The position numbers and the translations under genes are program-made. From positions 7,724,501 to 7,788,500 of the forward strand of contig JAFBJZ010000952.1 of assembly GCA_016785225.1 (NCBI GenBank): a DNA stretch of 64,000 nt, in the 5' to 3' direction. This stretch comes from Psettodes erumei (Eukaryota; Chordata; Actinopteri; Pleuronectiformes; Psettodidae). Below the pieces are notes generated by a model, which saw only the letters and a program-made list of their open reading frames with translations, ran no database searches and was not told where the DNA came from. Positions 48,846 to 61,357 of this stretch are shown piece by piece (position 1 is the stretch's first letter; each line of letters begins with the position of its first letter).

Positions 48846-51800
48846 CAGTCACCCTCCAGCCCCTGCGGTTGCCTCGAGCGTTGATCTTTGCTCGCCCTCG
48901 CCCGGGCTCACTCCTTCCCCTTTCTACCCCCTTCCACCTTCCTCTTATCTCTCTGCCATGGCCATTTCTGCCCGCCGGTATCTCCCTCGTCTTTGCTTTG
49001 CCCTGATCTTCTCCAGTCACCCTGTCCAAGTTGCTTTCAAACAACGCTTTGAATCTGTGAATACATAAGAAAACGCAGGCAGATCTGCATGATAGTTTCA
49101 AGTAATTCCATTTTCTGGACTTCTTTGATTGCTCTGAATGGAATGCAAAAATAAATCGAGCTTGGCCGCGATATTCACTCTGCTGATATTTGTCCGTAGT
49201 TGAGATATGAAAAAAAGAATTGCACGAAAGAATAGTCCCAACCGATTTTGTCATCGTCGACGTGGAGACTGGGCCTGCAAACAAACATTTGTTTTCATTC
49301 TCAATGAATTTGCTGAAAAAATTCCTCAGTATTCTGTTAGGTAAAAAAAAGGCCTTCACAATTTACCAAGTCAAATGACAAAAATTACATAGTATGTACA
49401 TACTATCTGATTTTTGTCATTGTCGTCAAGCTCCAGGAGCAACTTGAGCAGTGTTGATATCGGACTAACTCATCCTTGGGCGTCCAGTTTCTCCCTGATT
49501 GTTGTGAAAGTGAAAGTCCAGCACGTAAAAAAAGTCTCACCGCTGGCGCTCGGTGAGAAACTTTTCCTTGTGCCGTGTGTGTGTTTGTGAAGGGTCCTTC
49601 GGGTGTGCAGCTGATTCACAGAAGCGTTGAACGATCACCAAATAGGATTCCTATTCTTTTGGGTATCCCGGGCAATATTAAGCCTGTCCTCTCTGCTCTC
49701 TGTACGCTGAAAAAGAAATCGCAGGCCGCGAATGAAAAAACGATGCGTTTCTGCGCGGGGATGCAGGCCTGCGCTTGTGTGCGCGCGCACATCTATACCA
49801 TTTGCACGCCTCTTGTGTGTTTGTGTGCACGTGGGCATACGAAGTGCAAACTGAGCGTGCATATGTGTTTAGGTGTGTGTTTTTTTTAATACAACAGAGG
49901 GAGGGTGGTAATGGGAGGGGAAAAAGAATTGTAAGAAGAACATCCCCGGTCTCACAGCAACTTCAAAAGCTCCCCTTCCCCAGGATATTAAGCGACTGTG
50001 ATGAAAAATTTAGCAAGCGTTAAATAAGCCGCTTTGAAGTGATCTGTTTTGGCTCTGCAGTCTCTGAATTTCCGTAGCCCCTCTGCAATAGCCATCATAG
50101 CACAGAGGGGGAGGGAGGGGGGTGAAAAAAAAAGAAAAAGGAACAGTATGTTAAGTGCAGGGGTTTGTGGGGGACCTGACTGGTTGGCAGAGGACATGCC
50201 AGCAGTAATCGGTCCAGCCGGGGCGACATGAAGGCGCTGCCACCGTCCCCTTTTGTCTTCCTCCGACTCTTTTTTTTTTTTCCTCTCCTCACTTCACCTC
50301 TCCCTCCCCCGAAGGCTCCTCTGCCGAGCCCCGCGAGTCGCAGGCGGACAGATGTTGCTCATATGTTCGCTCTGAAAAGAGAATCTTTTTTTTTTTTTTT
50401 TTCACGTCCGCTTAGTGGGCGTAACACAAATGTAACGCAGTGGTCGTACCAGGAAGTCAGAGGTTACTCTCCGGTTTTGACTCAGTTATTTTATTTTTTT
50501 TCCCCCCCTAAATGACTTTCCCCATGGAACATGTGTTTGCGGAAAGATGCTCCCCTCTTTACGTCCGAGCTTCCCTCCGCGCGGGTCGCACGACTTGAAA
50601 ATGAAACAACCCTGAAATACAGGAGATTTGAAGTGACTTGAATCTCTCTCTCCTCTTCTTTTTTTTTTTTTTAGGTTTTCACCACCATAAAGTAAAAAAT
50701 AACAAGTGGTTAATCTCGCACTCAGTCATTCATATTTCAATTCATTTCGCATTCATCACTTTTAAAACCATTATTTTAATTTTTTAGGACTCCAGGTTTC
50801 AACACGCTCCAAATTAATTATTGGGGCAGAATAAGAAATGGGAGCCAGTAATGAGTCTGGTATGGTAACTCCATTCTGTCAAGAAACTAGGCTACCATTT
50901 AGTTAGTCAGGGGAACCTTCTCCGAGATTTTCCTTTTTTCCTCTTTGCTCATTACTTTAATTGTAATTGTAATCCTTTATTGGAGCTGTCTGCAGTAAAG
51001 GAGAGTTATGGTCCGAGTGGGGGCGCGAGCCACAGAGATATTTCATGATTATTGGAGGAGACGGTCACTAGGTGGCAGCCACTAGTTCGGCCTCGCTGTA
51101 ATTACTGGGAGGGAAGTGATGGCGAGGAACAGCGAGTGCACGCGCGTGCAGTGGCGTGTGAAGGGAGTTTTCTCCGATTTTGTCCCACTCCTTGAAAGAG
51201 GGAAAAAGTCAAACGAATCGGATCGCTCGCGGCCCGCGCCCCGTCACGTGGACCGTGAATGCGCGCCGTGCTCTGCGGAAGCACAGAACAAAAGGCGCGG
51301 AAGTCGTCTCGTCCTCACTTTTTTTTTTTTTTTGTGGCTCGTTTTTCAGGATGAGCTCATGAGCCCCGTCCCGGAGGCTAACCTGAAAACCGTGTCCCGG
51401 TGATGTAAGATGCGGCGATGACGGGGCGCCGCTTGCGTTCTGCTCCGGTGCGCGCACGGTTTTGGCTCGCGAGAGGCTTGCGCGCCGCAGTTTGCTTTCA
51501 GCGGTCGTGGGGAAGTTTTTTTCTTTTGTTTTTTTTTTTTTTTTTTTTCTTTGAACAGCGTGAAGGCTCAATCCTCCGCTTCTCGGCGCGACGTTCCTTG
51601 TGCATCATGCGCTGTTTGTTTCGGTGGTTAATGATACAGGAAGAGCCCTCCATTTTATTGTTGCTGTGTTGCACTTTTTCCCCCTCCTCGCCCAACCCGG
51701 CAGCGAGCCTCCTTAGAGGACTCCGTATGAATTCTCACTGTCATGTCCAAGGACGAGTGGCGCAGGGTCAGCTAATTGCTTTTATGATTATGATTTCACG

Positions 51801-51947
51801 TCAGATTTATCGTGCATGCTCGGGGCACATCTCCCAGGTCCTGCAGACGTTGCGGGCTTGGATGGGGAAAATGAGTTTACAGCTTCTGGCTGTGACTTCT
51901 TGTATAAGTGCAGGTCACACTTTTTGACTCATTAGAGTTGAACGCGA

Positions 51948-51968
51948 GGGGGGGGTGGGGTGGGGGGT
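51948..51968 (+). repeat. G-run cluster (possible G-quadruplex)
   Basis: Runs of 8, 4 and 6 G separated by single T. A four-tetrad fold would need the first run to be split. Confidence 0.5.
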
Positions 51969-53819
51969 GAATCACACAGGCTTTTCCTGTAAAAGGTTCT
52001 GTTCTCTGTGTCAGGAACTCCGCTTGTTTTTCTCGCGTTTTGGCCACAAAAGCGCGCATCTCTACTTTTGTCGTCAACATGTGCTGAAGTTTGGAGGTCG
52101 CGAGCGAGGAATGACACAGAAAAAGGATTTTTGTTTCTTCTGTCCTTTGAACTTTTTTACGAGCCATAAATCTCGTCTCCGTTTGTGTTCGCAGATGAAA
52201 TCATTGCGCCTATTCCCCTCATAGTGTGCCAGATTTATCAGTTGACTTCTTCTTGATGTTGGTGACTCTCCCCCCGGTTGGGGTTCCACCCGCCTCTTTG
52301 AAAATGATGAGCACAGATGAGTCCAACCCATTTTATAAATTTTATTTATATTGTGGTTTCTGCCTCATGTGCTGAGCCGGACCAGATCCGCGTTGCCAAT
52401 CCAGACAATAGCATTTTTTAACTTGGCTCTCGACGAGTGGCACTGGGAAGCCTTCTAATTCTCGGTGAAGTTCAGGGTAAATGAAGGAAGAAGCTGTTGT
52501 CACTGTGTGTCAATAGTACGCGGGTTTCGTGCGGGGGGGGGGATGCGCGTCGTGACCCACGGGCTCTTGATTCGTTGCGTTAACTTGACCTCGCCCTGAC
52601 CTTCTTGGCCGGGCTGCAGCGCGGCTCGCGACAGATGCAGCCTGGGAATATGGTTTGGCTAGTTTTCCGATGCTCAGTCAGGAATGCTGAAGCGAGTTTT
52701 ACGCAAAGTTCATTTCGGAGACATGTGTAAAGTCTGTGATTAAGCGGAATTCAATAAACTTTAATGAATACTTAGGGCTTTATTTGTAGGGTTTTTTCGT
52801 CTCAGCAAGTATATTAATGTAAACAGTATGGTAACAGAGCTGTAATTTCCTATTCTCCCACAATTTAGTGAACTGTCATAATGTGTTTACTTAAGAAATG
52901 ATAGAAATACGACACTAGTTTAATTACAGCGTAGTCATTTTGCCTCAATATACTTGGGAAAGTGGCCTTATTGAGCTGAGCTTCCTTTATACTCGCTATT
53001 CTGCTTTGTAATTACTTCAGCTTGATTTATCGTCTTTTCTTTGTGTTTATGGTTGTAAACTGCTCGAGTGAGTAACTTGGTCTGAGAGTGGCTTGTCTCC
53101 TCGCAGCGAGGCTGGAAATCTCCCGATGAATCTGAGATGTCTCCGCTGTCAAGACTGCTCACATCGCTCTCAGCCTCCAATGTCACTTTCAAGGCATAAT
53201 TACACAAGTTGTGTTGATTAGTATGAGAAGCAATTACGCCGGCTTTCCGCTGCAAATGGAGAATGTGATGGCTCTTGATTGACAGGAAGCATCCTGCCTT
53301 TAATAAGTAAATGACTATGGTAATTCAGGTGCTGAGACCCTGTGATTTGTCAGCATCTTTCTAATTTTTTTTTTTTTTGCGATGTCCTCTGATTTTAATG
53401 AACACGAATCTGATTGAATCCCGCTTCAATTCCCTCTGTCCCCTGCACCCGTTTGTCTCTCTCTCTCTCTCTCTCTCCTCTCTGACCAGCAACTGCACTC
53501 ACAAGGGAGCCATATGGTTACACTTTCAGAGCTCCCAAACAGTCCTGCTGCCGATGCTGAATTATCTCTGTGAATGAAGCCAGTTTGTAAGAATTCTAAA
53601 AAAAAAAAAAAAAAAAAAAACTAGATAAATAAATGCACAACATGTAATTTTGGCACACTGTTCCTGAATGCTTTTTAGCACATCATGCTTTCCACAAGTG
53701 TGGAAATCAGAAGAAAAATTATTTTTAATTGACACTTTGGGGAACATTTTTTTTTTCCTCTTTTTATCTGGCTTCCCAGTAAGTTATTAGCTGTTAATTT
53801 GTCGGCAAGCTCCCCTACA

Positions 53820-54480
53820 GCGCCAGATATTTGTTCAAATGCTGGGATCCCCTCAGTGCATCTGTAACTACACTTCTGAAAACGCTGCCCTGTCTAATTA
53901 TGTAATATAATACTGCCTTTTAGGCAAGTTTCTTTTAATTGAATAATATTAGTTCTAGCTAAGGGTAAGCTATTAGAGCGCCGATATTTAAAAGGGCTTT
54001 CTGCGCCGGGTGACGCTCACAGAAATCTAAAGCAAAACGCGCCGAAGATGGAGTCTGCAGTTTGGTGGTTTTATAAAAAGTACAGTCCTTCTCGATGTGA
54101 GGCTTTTACACTAGGATCTGTTGGTTTTAGATATTTGAATGAGGGCCAAGCATTTGAATAATGCCGAAATTTGATTGGCCCTGCCCTCAGTGTCATATTT
54201 CTTTCTTTGTTAACCACAGTTGGCCTAATCAAGTAATTCCCTGTTTGTCTTAGTAATCCCCTATAGAGTCATACATGCATAAATATAATAAAATAATTTG
54301 CTCTTGCACTCCATAGCCCAGCTGTAATTTATATGGATTGAATGAGTGCTGCATTGTGGAAAAGCACGAGTGGACCAAATGCTCGTTTGTCACCTCTAAT
54401 AAATGTTGGAATGTAAATTATGAAGTTATGCTTCAGATGTAAATGCACTTTATTCCAGTCCTTTAATGTAAACAGCCCAC
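53820..54480. other. Candidate conserved non-coding element in pex14 intron 2
   Basis: About 650 bp of complex, non-repetitive AT-rich sequence free of microsatellites, with several TAAT/ATTA homeodomain-type cores (ctaattatg, ttaattgaataat, gtaatttat) and a CCAAT-like gattggc. No open frame runs through it. The texture resembles vertebrate developmental enhancers; conservation cannot be tested from one sequence. Confidence 0.3.
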
Positions 54481-54493
54481 TTCAATACATTAA

Positions 54494-54519
54494 GGGGGGT
54501 GGGGTGGGGGGTGGGGGGG
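54494..54519 (+). repeat. Canonical G-quadruplex motif
   Basis: Four G-runs of 6, 4, 6 and 7 bases separated by single T. One-base loops favour a very stable parallel quadruplex. It lies on the sense strand of the pex14 intron, so the RNA could fold as well. Confidence 0.75.
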
Positions 54520-57500
54520 CAGACGGGGATTTGACTTAGAATTTTGACTGTTTTCACAATCAATAATAAACACAAAAGAGCCGAGATGGGGAGCGTTATA
54601 ACATATCTGAAGTTGGGTTCATAAATTATTGCATGAAAGCAGGCTTGTAGACCAAAAATGTAAATACATTAATGTTATTAATAATGTAGTGACTAATAGT
54701 TCTATCAAGACTGTAATAGCAGTTTAATGGAATATGACTGCAAGAATGTATTACACTTCTTACATTTAGACGGGACTTCACATGACATTTATCAGGGATT
54801 TTCTGAGACCATTTTTTTGATTATTTTGTTAAGTTAATTGCTTCTTTTCCCCCCCGTCTTCTCTGGGAGAGGGGCAAAAAAAAAACTGGTAATGGATATT
54901 AATTAATATGTGTCAGTTTTGTGGGTTTGATTAAAAATAATGAAAGCAAAATGCTAATGGGATTTTGGAGTTTCTCTGTGTGTGGCGCCCTGAGATTGTG
55001 GCTTTATCTGGGGAATCTGGAAAAAAATAAAAAAGGAAAGAAGAGGAGATAGGGGTGGGCAGCTCGAAGCTGGATTGAAAGTGAAGTACAGAAAACCAGA
55101 TGAACGATCTTAAAACCTTCCAAAAATGGAGAACTTGAGCTCTAATTAGCCCGGGACGCGCCGACGGTAAACTGTAAAGTTTGCAGTGCGCTGTGATGAA
55201 AAGTTGAGCCGCGCTTGCCATTCATCTCCTCCTCTCAGAATGACATTATCCTCACCTGCAGCTGAGGGATTATTTTTTTTTCTGAATGAAAGAAGCGCTT
55301 GAATCATTTCTGACAAGTTGCTGTCTTAGCAGGTCTTTTTTTTCCCGGCAACTGTGATGTGCTGCTAATATATGGTTGTTTGCCAGCCAGGCGATGTATG
55401 GGCTTGTTTTTTCAGAAGAGTTACAAGGCTTGGGTGTGTGTGGGGGTTTTTTTTGTTTAGTTTTTTTCCAAGGGTTTTTTTTTCTTTTCTTTTTTTTTTC
55501 CGAAATTGACGTTTCTCGCGCATCTTCAAAACTGAGCTTCGCTTGACCCCGGCGCCGACTGCGGCGGGAAAAAGCGCCCGTGCCTTCACCCGTCGTCCGC
55601 TGCGCTCAGCATGGAGAAACCCATGCCAAGACTTCTTTGTCTGTGTATGCAGTCCTCAGCAGAAAGAGCACTTTTAAAAGCTATCATTAAGGTGGGGCGC
55701 GAGTGTAGATCAGCAGTGAAACAGAGGCTGGCACAGTAAAAAAGCAACTGCAGCCACTGACACAACTGACAATTATCCAACACCTGGACTGGCTCCGCAC
55801 CCTGGCATGCGCGCCGAGACGGCCGACTTCTTGTTAATGCCGCGATTAACAGGAAGATCGCCTTTGTTTTGCCGCAGCGGCTTCCCCCCGGCAGCGGCGC
55901 TTTGCTTTCTTTTCGATGAAAGTGCGAGAGGGGTGGGAGAGTCGTGGCTCTTGTCGCGAACTTCAAAAGGAACGGCGGGGAGGAGACGATAGAAATAGAA
56001 CAGGCAGAGGAGAGGCCCGGGCCTTTTTGTCTCTTCCACATTGTGTTTACTGTGGAATTTGGGATTTTGTGGGAGGTATTGGTGGTCTGCGATCCTGCGG
56101 AGAGAGCGAACAGTCGGTTGGGTGTCCCCAAATATGACTTTTTTTTTTTGTGCGTTGTCCTCATACAGTGAGTCTCTGTTTCCCCCCTGTCATTCCCTGC
56201 CACTTCGTGTCCCGCCCCCCGTCCGTCTCCCCTCACATCTATAGGACGACGGGACGTATGTCATGGTTCTCGCCGCGTGGGGAAGTGATTTTAGGTACCG
56301 AGGGGATAGGAAAAAGGGGAGGCTTCAGCAAACAGCCTGTACTTTCGAAATGCCCAGAGTGGCATTGTCACGTGTTTTCTGTGTCAAGGTCGACAGAAAA
56401 TGTCAGAGCAGGTGCACGTCCTGCCCGCTGAGCAGCGTGCCAGCTCAGCCCCTTTCGCTGTAACACGCCACCCCGTGTGACATGATAGCCCTCCGCTGTG
56501 GGTTGTCTCCTCTCCTCATTCTTACGGCGGAGCCTGGTAAAACGTGCATTTGCTGCGCCCCCCCCCCTTGTCACCACGTGAGTTGATGTAGAGTTCAGAC
56601 CTAAACTTCAGCCGTCGCCTCTGACTGTCGCGTAGCCTCAAAAAGCGATGGTGTTGTGCTGCAGCAACATTCCTTCCCGATTGCTCAATTCTTTCTTTTT
56701 TTTTTTTTGTTTTTCGTGCAGTTCTGAATCTGATTAAATCGCCCCAGCTAAGAAGACGTAATTCTGCTGGAGCCTGCTTCTTCAGATTAATTGTGAGTCG
56801 TGACCTCCTCAGGAAGATCACAGCACGGTGAATGCCTCTTTGGAAACACTGCAGAAGAGAGACACTTTGTTTTAAGCACGGGCTAATCTTCGATCTAAAG
56901 AGAGCATTTACTGTATGAGCACTGTGACTGAGTTTAAGGCAGATGAGTACGTGCGCTGATCCATATCACTGGCAGGTCACGTATAGTTATTAACAGTCTG
57001 CTTCAGCCAAACATGTTGCAAAACCTGATATTCTGTGTGAACTTCTCAGAGGAGGCAGATTTGCTGCATGTTGACTGAATGTGGCACGTACCTTTGTCAC
57101 TTTATAACCCATGAAATCTCCAGCGTGTCACCTCAGCGGTTCAGAAAGGTCAAAACGAAGAATTATTATGCGATCTGACGAGCTGTCTTGTTCAAAACGT
57201 CTCTGGCAGCGGGTTAAACGAGAGGAAAGACAAGTGCTGCCTCTGTGACCCTGACGACTGTTGTTTTGAGCCGCACCACATTCTTTTTATGCTCATCCTG
57301 GTTTTCGAGGTTAGATTCTTACTGGCAGTTGGAGGCCTCTCCAAAAAGAGAATTAGCCTGCATTTTTCTTTGTCACTCGGTGATCGGGAGCAGACGCCGC
57401 TTGCGCTTTCCCCAAAACCGAACAAAGGCCCACTGCTTTAACTTCCCTTCCTCACTTGATGCCGATTGCCGGTCGGCCTTTATCTGCCGCTGTAGACGTG

Positions 57501-58123
57501 AGGCCCGTTGCCTTGGCGAGCGTGTCGAAAAGCTGCCGACAGGTCTGAGTGAAAGACGGGCCGCAGGGCTCGACTGCTGGCCTCTCCTCCCCGTGTCGGC
57601 CTGACCCGTACCTCCCCTGACCAGTAGATGGCGATGTTAATCTTCTCTGGCCGCACCCCAGCCTCGACGCAGCTCCCTTCGCGCCATCCTTCTCCTCGCC
57701 GGCCTCTCCGCGGCGCTCGCCGAGGGAAGAGGGGTCTCACCCCGTGTGGAGGGTCATGCCACCAATTCCTGGCCCCCTTTGAAGACCATGAAATTGCTGA
57801 TCCAAGACGCACGATTAGTGCATTCAGCCTATTGACTGGAGAAGGGTTGACGCGCGATTATAATGTCACTGGAATGTCACAATCTGTCTGCTTGTCTTTG
57901 CGAGCATACTCTCATCCGGCGGCACAGTGTACCCAAGAAGGAATAATTTGATCAATAAAAGGACACCTCTCCCTCTATTGTCACTGGCCTCTCCATTCAA
58001 GTTTTATTAGTCAATTTGGCAGGCTGGCAGGACTGCACACGAAACGGATGCCAACTCGCTGCGTCTTCACCCCCAGATCCCTGCTTTATTTGCCCATCGT
58101 AATAGTTCACTGCGAGTTGCTTT

Positions 58124-58159
<36 letters not shown>
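58124..58159. repeat. (TG)n microsatellite
   Basis: About 18 uninterrupted TG units. Confidence 0.95.
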
Positions 58160-58161
<2 letters not shown>

Positions 58162-58827
58162 GGCACTGGCTCGGTGAGAAGAGCAGTTTGGATCGACTGG
58201 GGAGGATAGGCTTGTCGCTGCGAGTTGCTTGTGACGGAGGCGGCCCCCTTCTCCTGACACCACAACACAACTTCTGCGGTGCGTCGCTCGGACACAAGCT
58301 TCACGTTGTCTGCTGCCGGTGCCGCTCGCGTTTCGCCTCAATCAGCTAATTGAATGTGAAAGGCCAGCGGGCCTTGATGATGTGAAGGACAACGCGTCGA
58401 GCAGCGCCGGTTTCAAGGAAAAGCCCATGTGCTTGTTAACGTGACTCCGTCCGCGAGTTTCCCGCAGATCGGTTTATCGCGGCTGAAAACGTCTAAATTA
58501 AAATGTAAACGCAGATTCCTGTTGACCTCAGGGGAGTTTTTGCTTTTTTTTTTTTTCAAATTGAATACAATGCGCTTCAAAGGTGGTTTGGAGTGTGCAG
58601 TTCGATTCAATTCAATTTAACAAAAGTTTCGGTAGCACATGTGCTTGCGTTTAGTACGTCGCACTCGTCTAAAGTGGCTACCCAACGATTTTGTGTAACA
58701 TAATAACTTGAATAAGTATTATTTATGGCTATTTAAGTCATAGTCAATTTAACAGTTCTATATTTGTAGTTTTACATTGATAGTTTTCTATCTGTATATA
58801 TATATTTATACATGTCTGCAAGTGTTT

Positions 58828-58828
<1 letters not shown>

Positions 58829-58889
<61 letters not shown>
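58829..58889. repeat. (TA)n-(GA)n compound microsatellite
   Basis: TA repeat at 58,829-58,844 runs directly into about 22 AG units. Confidence 0.95.
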
Positions 58890-58892
<3 letters not shown>

Positions 58893-59051
58893 TCAAACGG
58901 AGCTCTTCATACATTTCAAACCCACTATATAACCTTTTTTTTTTTTTTTTGGTACATTCCGTGATCTCAGGTCACGCTGGGAGCGCTGAGCGCTATGCAC
59001 CCTGCACTGAAAAGCACATGGAGCCGCTTGTCACAGAATGTCATCATTGAC

Positions 59052-59055
<4 letters not shown>

Positions 59056-59092
<37 letters not shown>
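59056..59092. repeat. (GA)n microsatellite with A-rich tail
   Basis: About 18 GA units followed by an AAAAG-rich purine tract to about 59,125, giving a purine-only strand of roughly 70 bases that could form triplex DNA. Confidence 0.93.
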
Positions 59093-59098
<6 letters not shown>

Positions 59099-61313
59099 AA
59101 GAAAAGAAAAAAAAGAAAAAGAAAAGCTTCAAATTACAGGAAAGAGGCACTGCATTAAAGAACAAAGGAGATCGATGGCAGTACATTAAATTTTATGCGA
59201 ATGAAAAAAAAAAGTCAACTAATTAAAATTGATTACTCCTGCTTTGTAAATGTGTTTCTGAATTAAATTATTGTATGAAAACATTTTGACCAATCGAGGA
59301 GCTGAGGAAGTATCCATTACTGGATTGCAGCTGAGAAGGGGCTGGAATGTTTTGTGGTAGCTAAGTAGTTTGTTGTGCTCCGCTGCGACTCCCCTCTTGC
59401 ACCCCCACTGCTAAAGTGCCATGGGTTAATCTCTGATGACCCTCATCTCTCAGAGCAGCTCCAGGCTCATGGTTTGGGCCTTTTACCTGAATTAAAAGGA
59501 ATTTGCGGGCTGTATAAGCATTTTTGTACAAAGTAAGTGAAAGTGAGGTGTCACTGACGGAGTTGCTGCTCTTTAGTCATCGGGGCTCTCGGGGCTCTGA
59601 GGGCCCCGCTGGGGATGTCCTTATCTAAACAGTCATCTGTCTCGCTAGTTTAGCAAGGGCAACCCCAGGCAGCAGGACTGTCAGTTGCACATTACGAAAC
59701 GTCAGACTCGGCTTCGTGCCGTATTTCTCAAGCTGGTTTCGAATTGACTGCGCGCAACGTGCTAGCAAGAATAAAAGAAATGCATTTTCAAAACACTCGG
59801 CCGTTAGCAGGAACCACTGTTTGTCTGTGATGCACTAATCTGCTTTGGGTTTTTTTTTTTTTTTAATCATGTCATATCAGATCCTGGAAGAAGTTCAGGA
59901 CTGTATGAATACACAACGTATGTTTTGGCCCTATTTTTTTTGTCAGTCTTTGGACATATCATAACTCAAATCAGCCGTATAAAAGGAATTGAAGCCGTCG
60001 CATGACATCGCCATGATGATATGCGGCTACAGTTGTGACATATAATTTCACACCATAGTTAAAATTTCTTTCTGTGGCTGAAGAAGGGAAAAGGAGGAAA
60101 AAACAGGTCACTTTTTTTTTCCTTGATGACTTTAGCTTGAGTCCCAAGGCTGCATTATCTCTGTTTATCTGTGCTGTGTTTTTACAGTTTGATAGTGTTC
60201 TCGCTGGATCAAATGTACTTCAGCCCCGGTGTGTCTTACTGCTGAACCTACTCAACTTTTCCATGTTCGCAGTGACAGAGCTCCGACAGGCAAATGCTGC
60301 TCAATGGAAAGTTTGGTCTGCGCACGCAGTGGTCTTGAAATAAGCTTGATTTCCGTCCACCGCCACTACCCCCCCTTTACAAAAACTTGCATAATGCGCT
60401 TTTGATGTCATGATTGCAGCCTTGCCCGTGGCGCTTACACTGACACTGATACAGTGCTGAATGTTATTTTTAAACCTCTGCAATGCAAATGTCAATGAGG
60501 TTTTCCATGACCCTTCTCCCCTGCTGAAATGTCGACTTTGACCTTAAAATTTCGGATCATTCAATAAAGATGGACCACAGTCAGAGTATAAAACTCAAAA
60601 AGACAACCCACTGGATCCCCCCCCCCCTTTTTTTTTTACTGACTTTGAACTTTGAACAGAAGCAGAAGGTAGGTCCAAACTGCCTTTTGAAGAGAAGAAA
60701 AAAAAAGGTTTGTACATATTTTACCCGCATCTATTTATCAGATTATACTGAAGTTGAAGTTTAGTTTCGGTTACGATTATTCATCTAATTCTCTCACGTT
60801 GTTGCTTCTGTGAAGAAGAAGATGGAAAAAAAAAAAATCCCGTCTCTCTCTGTCAGAATGGTTCAACTCCAGCAGGGTCCTTCACGCAGCCCGCAGTGTC
60901 TGAGCGGTGGATGTGGACGTTAGCTAAATGGTGGAGCCTGCGCCTCACTTCCTGATGTCTCTCAGGGTCAATAATTTCTTATAGCGGCTCCCATGAGGCC
61001 TTGCTTCCTCCGCTTAAGGTCGCATTAAGGTGGGAAAGATGTCACAATTAGAGGGGCATTTAAAGCCGCTCTTTTAAAAAGATTAAAAAGCACTGTTGGC
61101 CACATCGAGCAGTCAGGCGACTAAAGGAAATACAATAATTGCGTTAAAACTTCATTCCTTTCGGGAAGGGCTCTGGTATCAGAAAGGTATTGGGTTAAGT
61201 CATTTAAGACAACTGCCCCTGATAGCGAATCATCCATGAAAGCACCAAATTAATATAGAGCTTCATTTTTCGCCGTCTCTCACTTTCTCTCGCTTTAGGT
61301 CCTCCGAAGCGTG

Positions 61314-61357
61314 TTTTTTTTTTTTTTTTTTTTTTGGGGGGGGGGGGGGTGGGGGGG
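61314..61357 (+). repeat. T22-G14 homopolymer junction
   Basis: A run of 22 T is followed directly by 14 G, a T and 7 G. Such junctions are hard to sequence, so the exact lengths should not be trusted. Confidence 0.85.

Noticed and set aside
48700..49359. 219-codon minus-strand open frame
   Set aside because: It runs through the TG microsatellite and an A-run; the middle is only repeat translation.
51418..51927. 169-codon plus-strand open frame
   Set aside because: It contains a translated poly-T tract and no recognisable motif; it starts in a CpG-rich patch with few stops.
55586..56236. 216-codon open frame on the minus strand, the longest in the intronic region
   Set aside because: Composition is erratic, with no domain, no splice context and no similarity to known proteins; it lies in GC-rich DNA where stops are rare.
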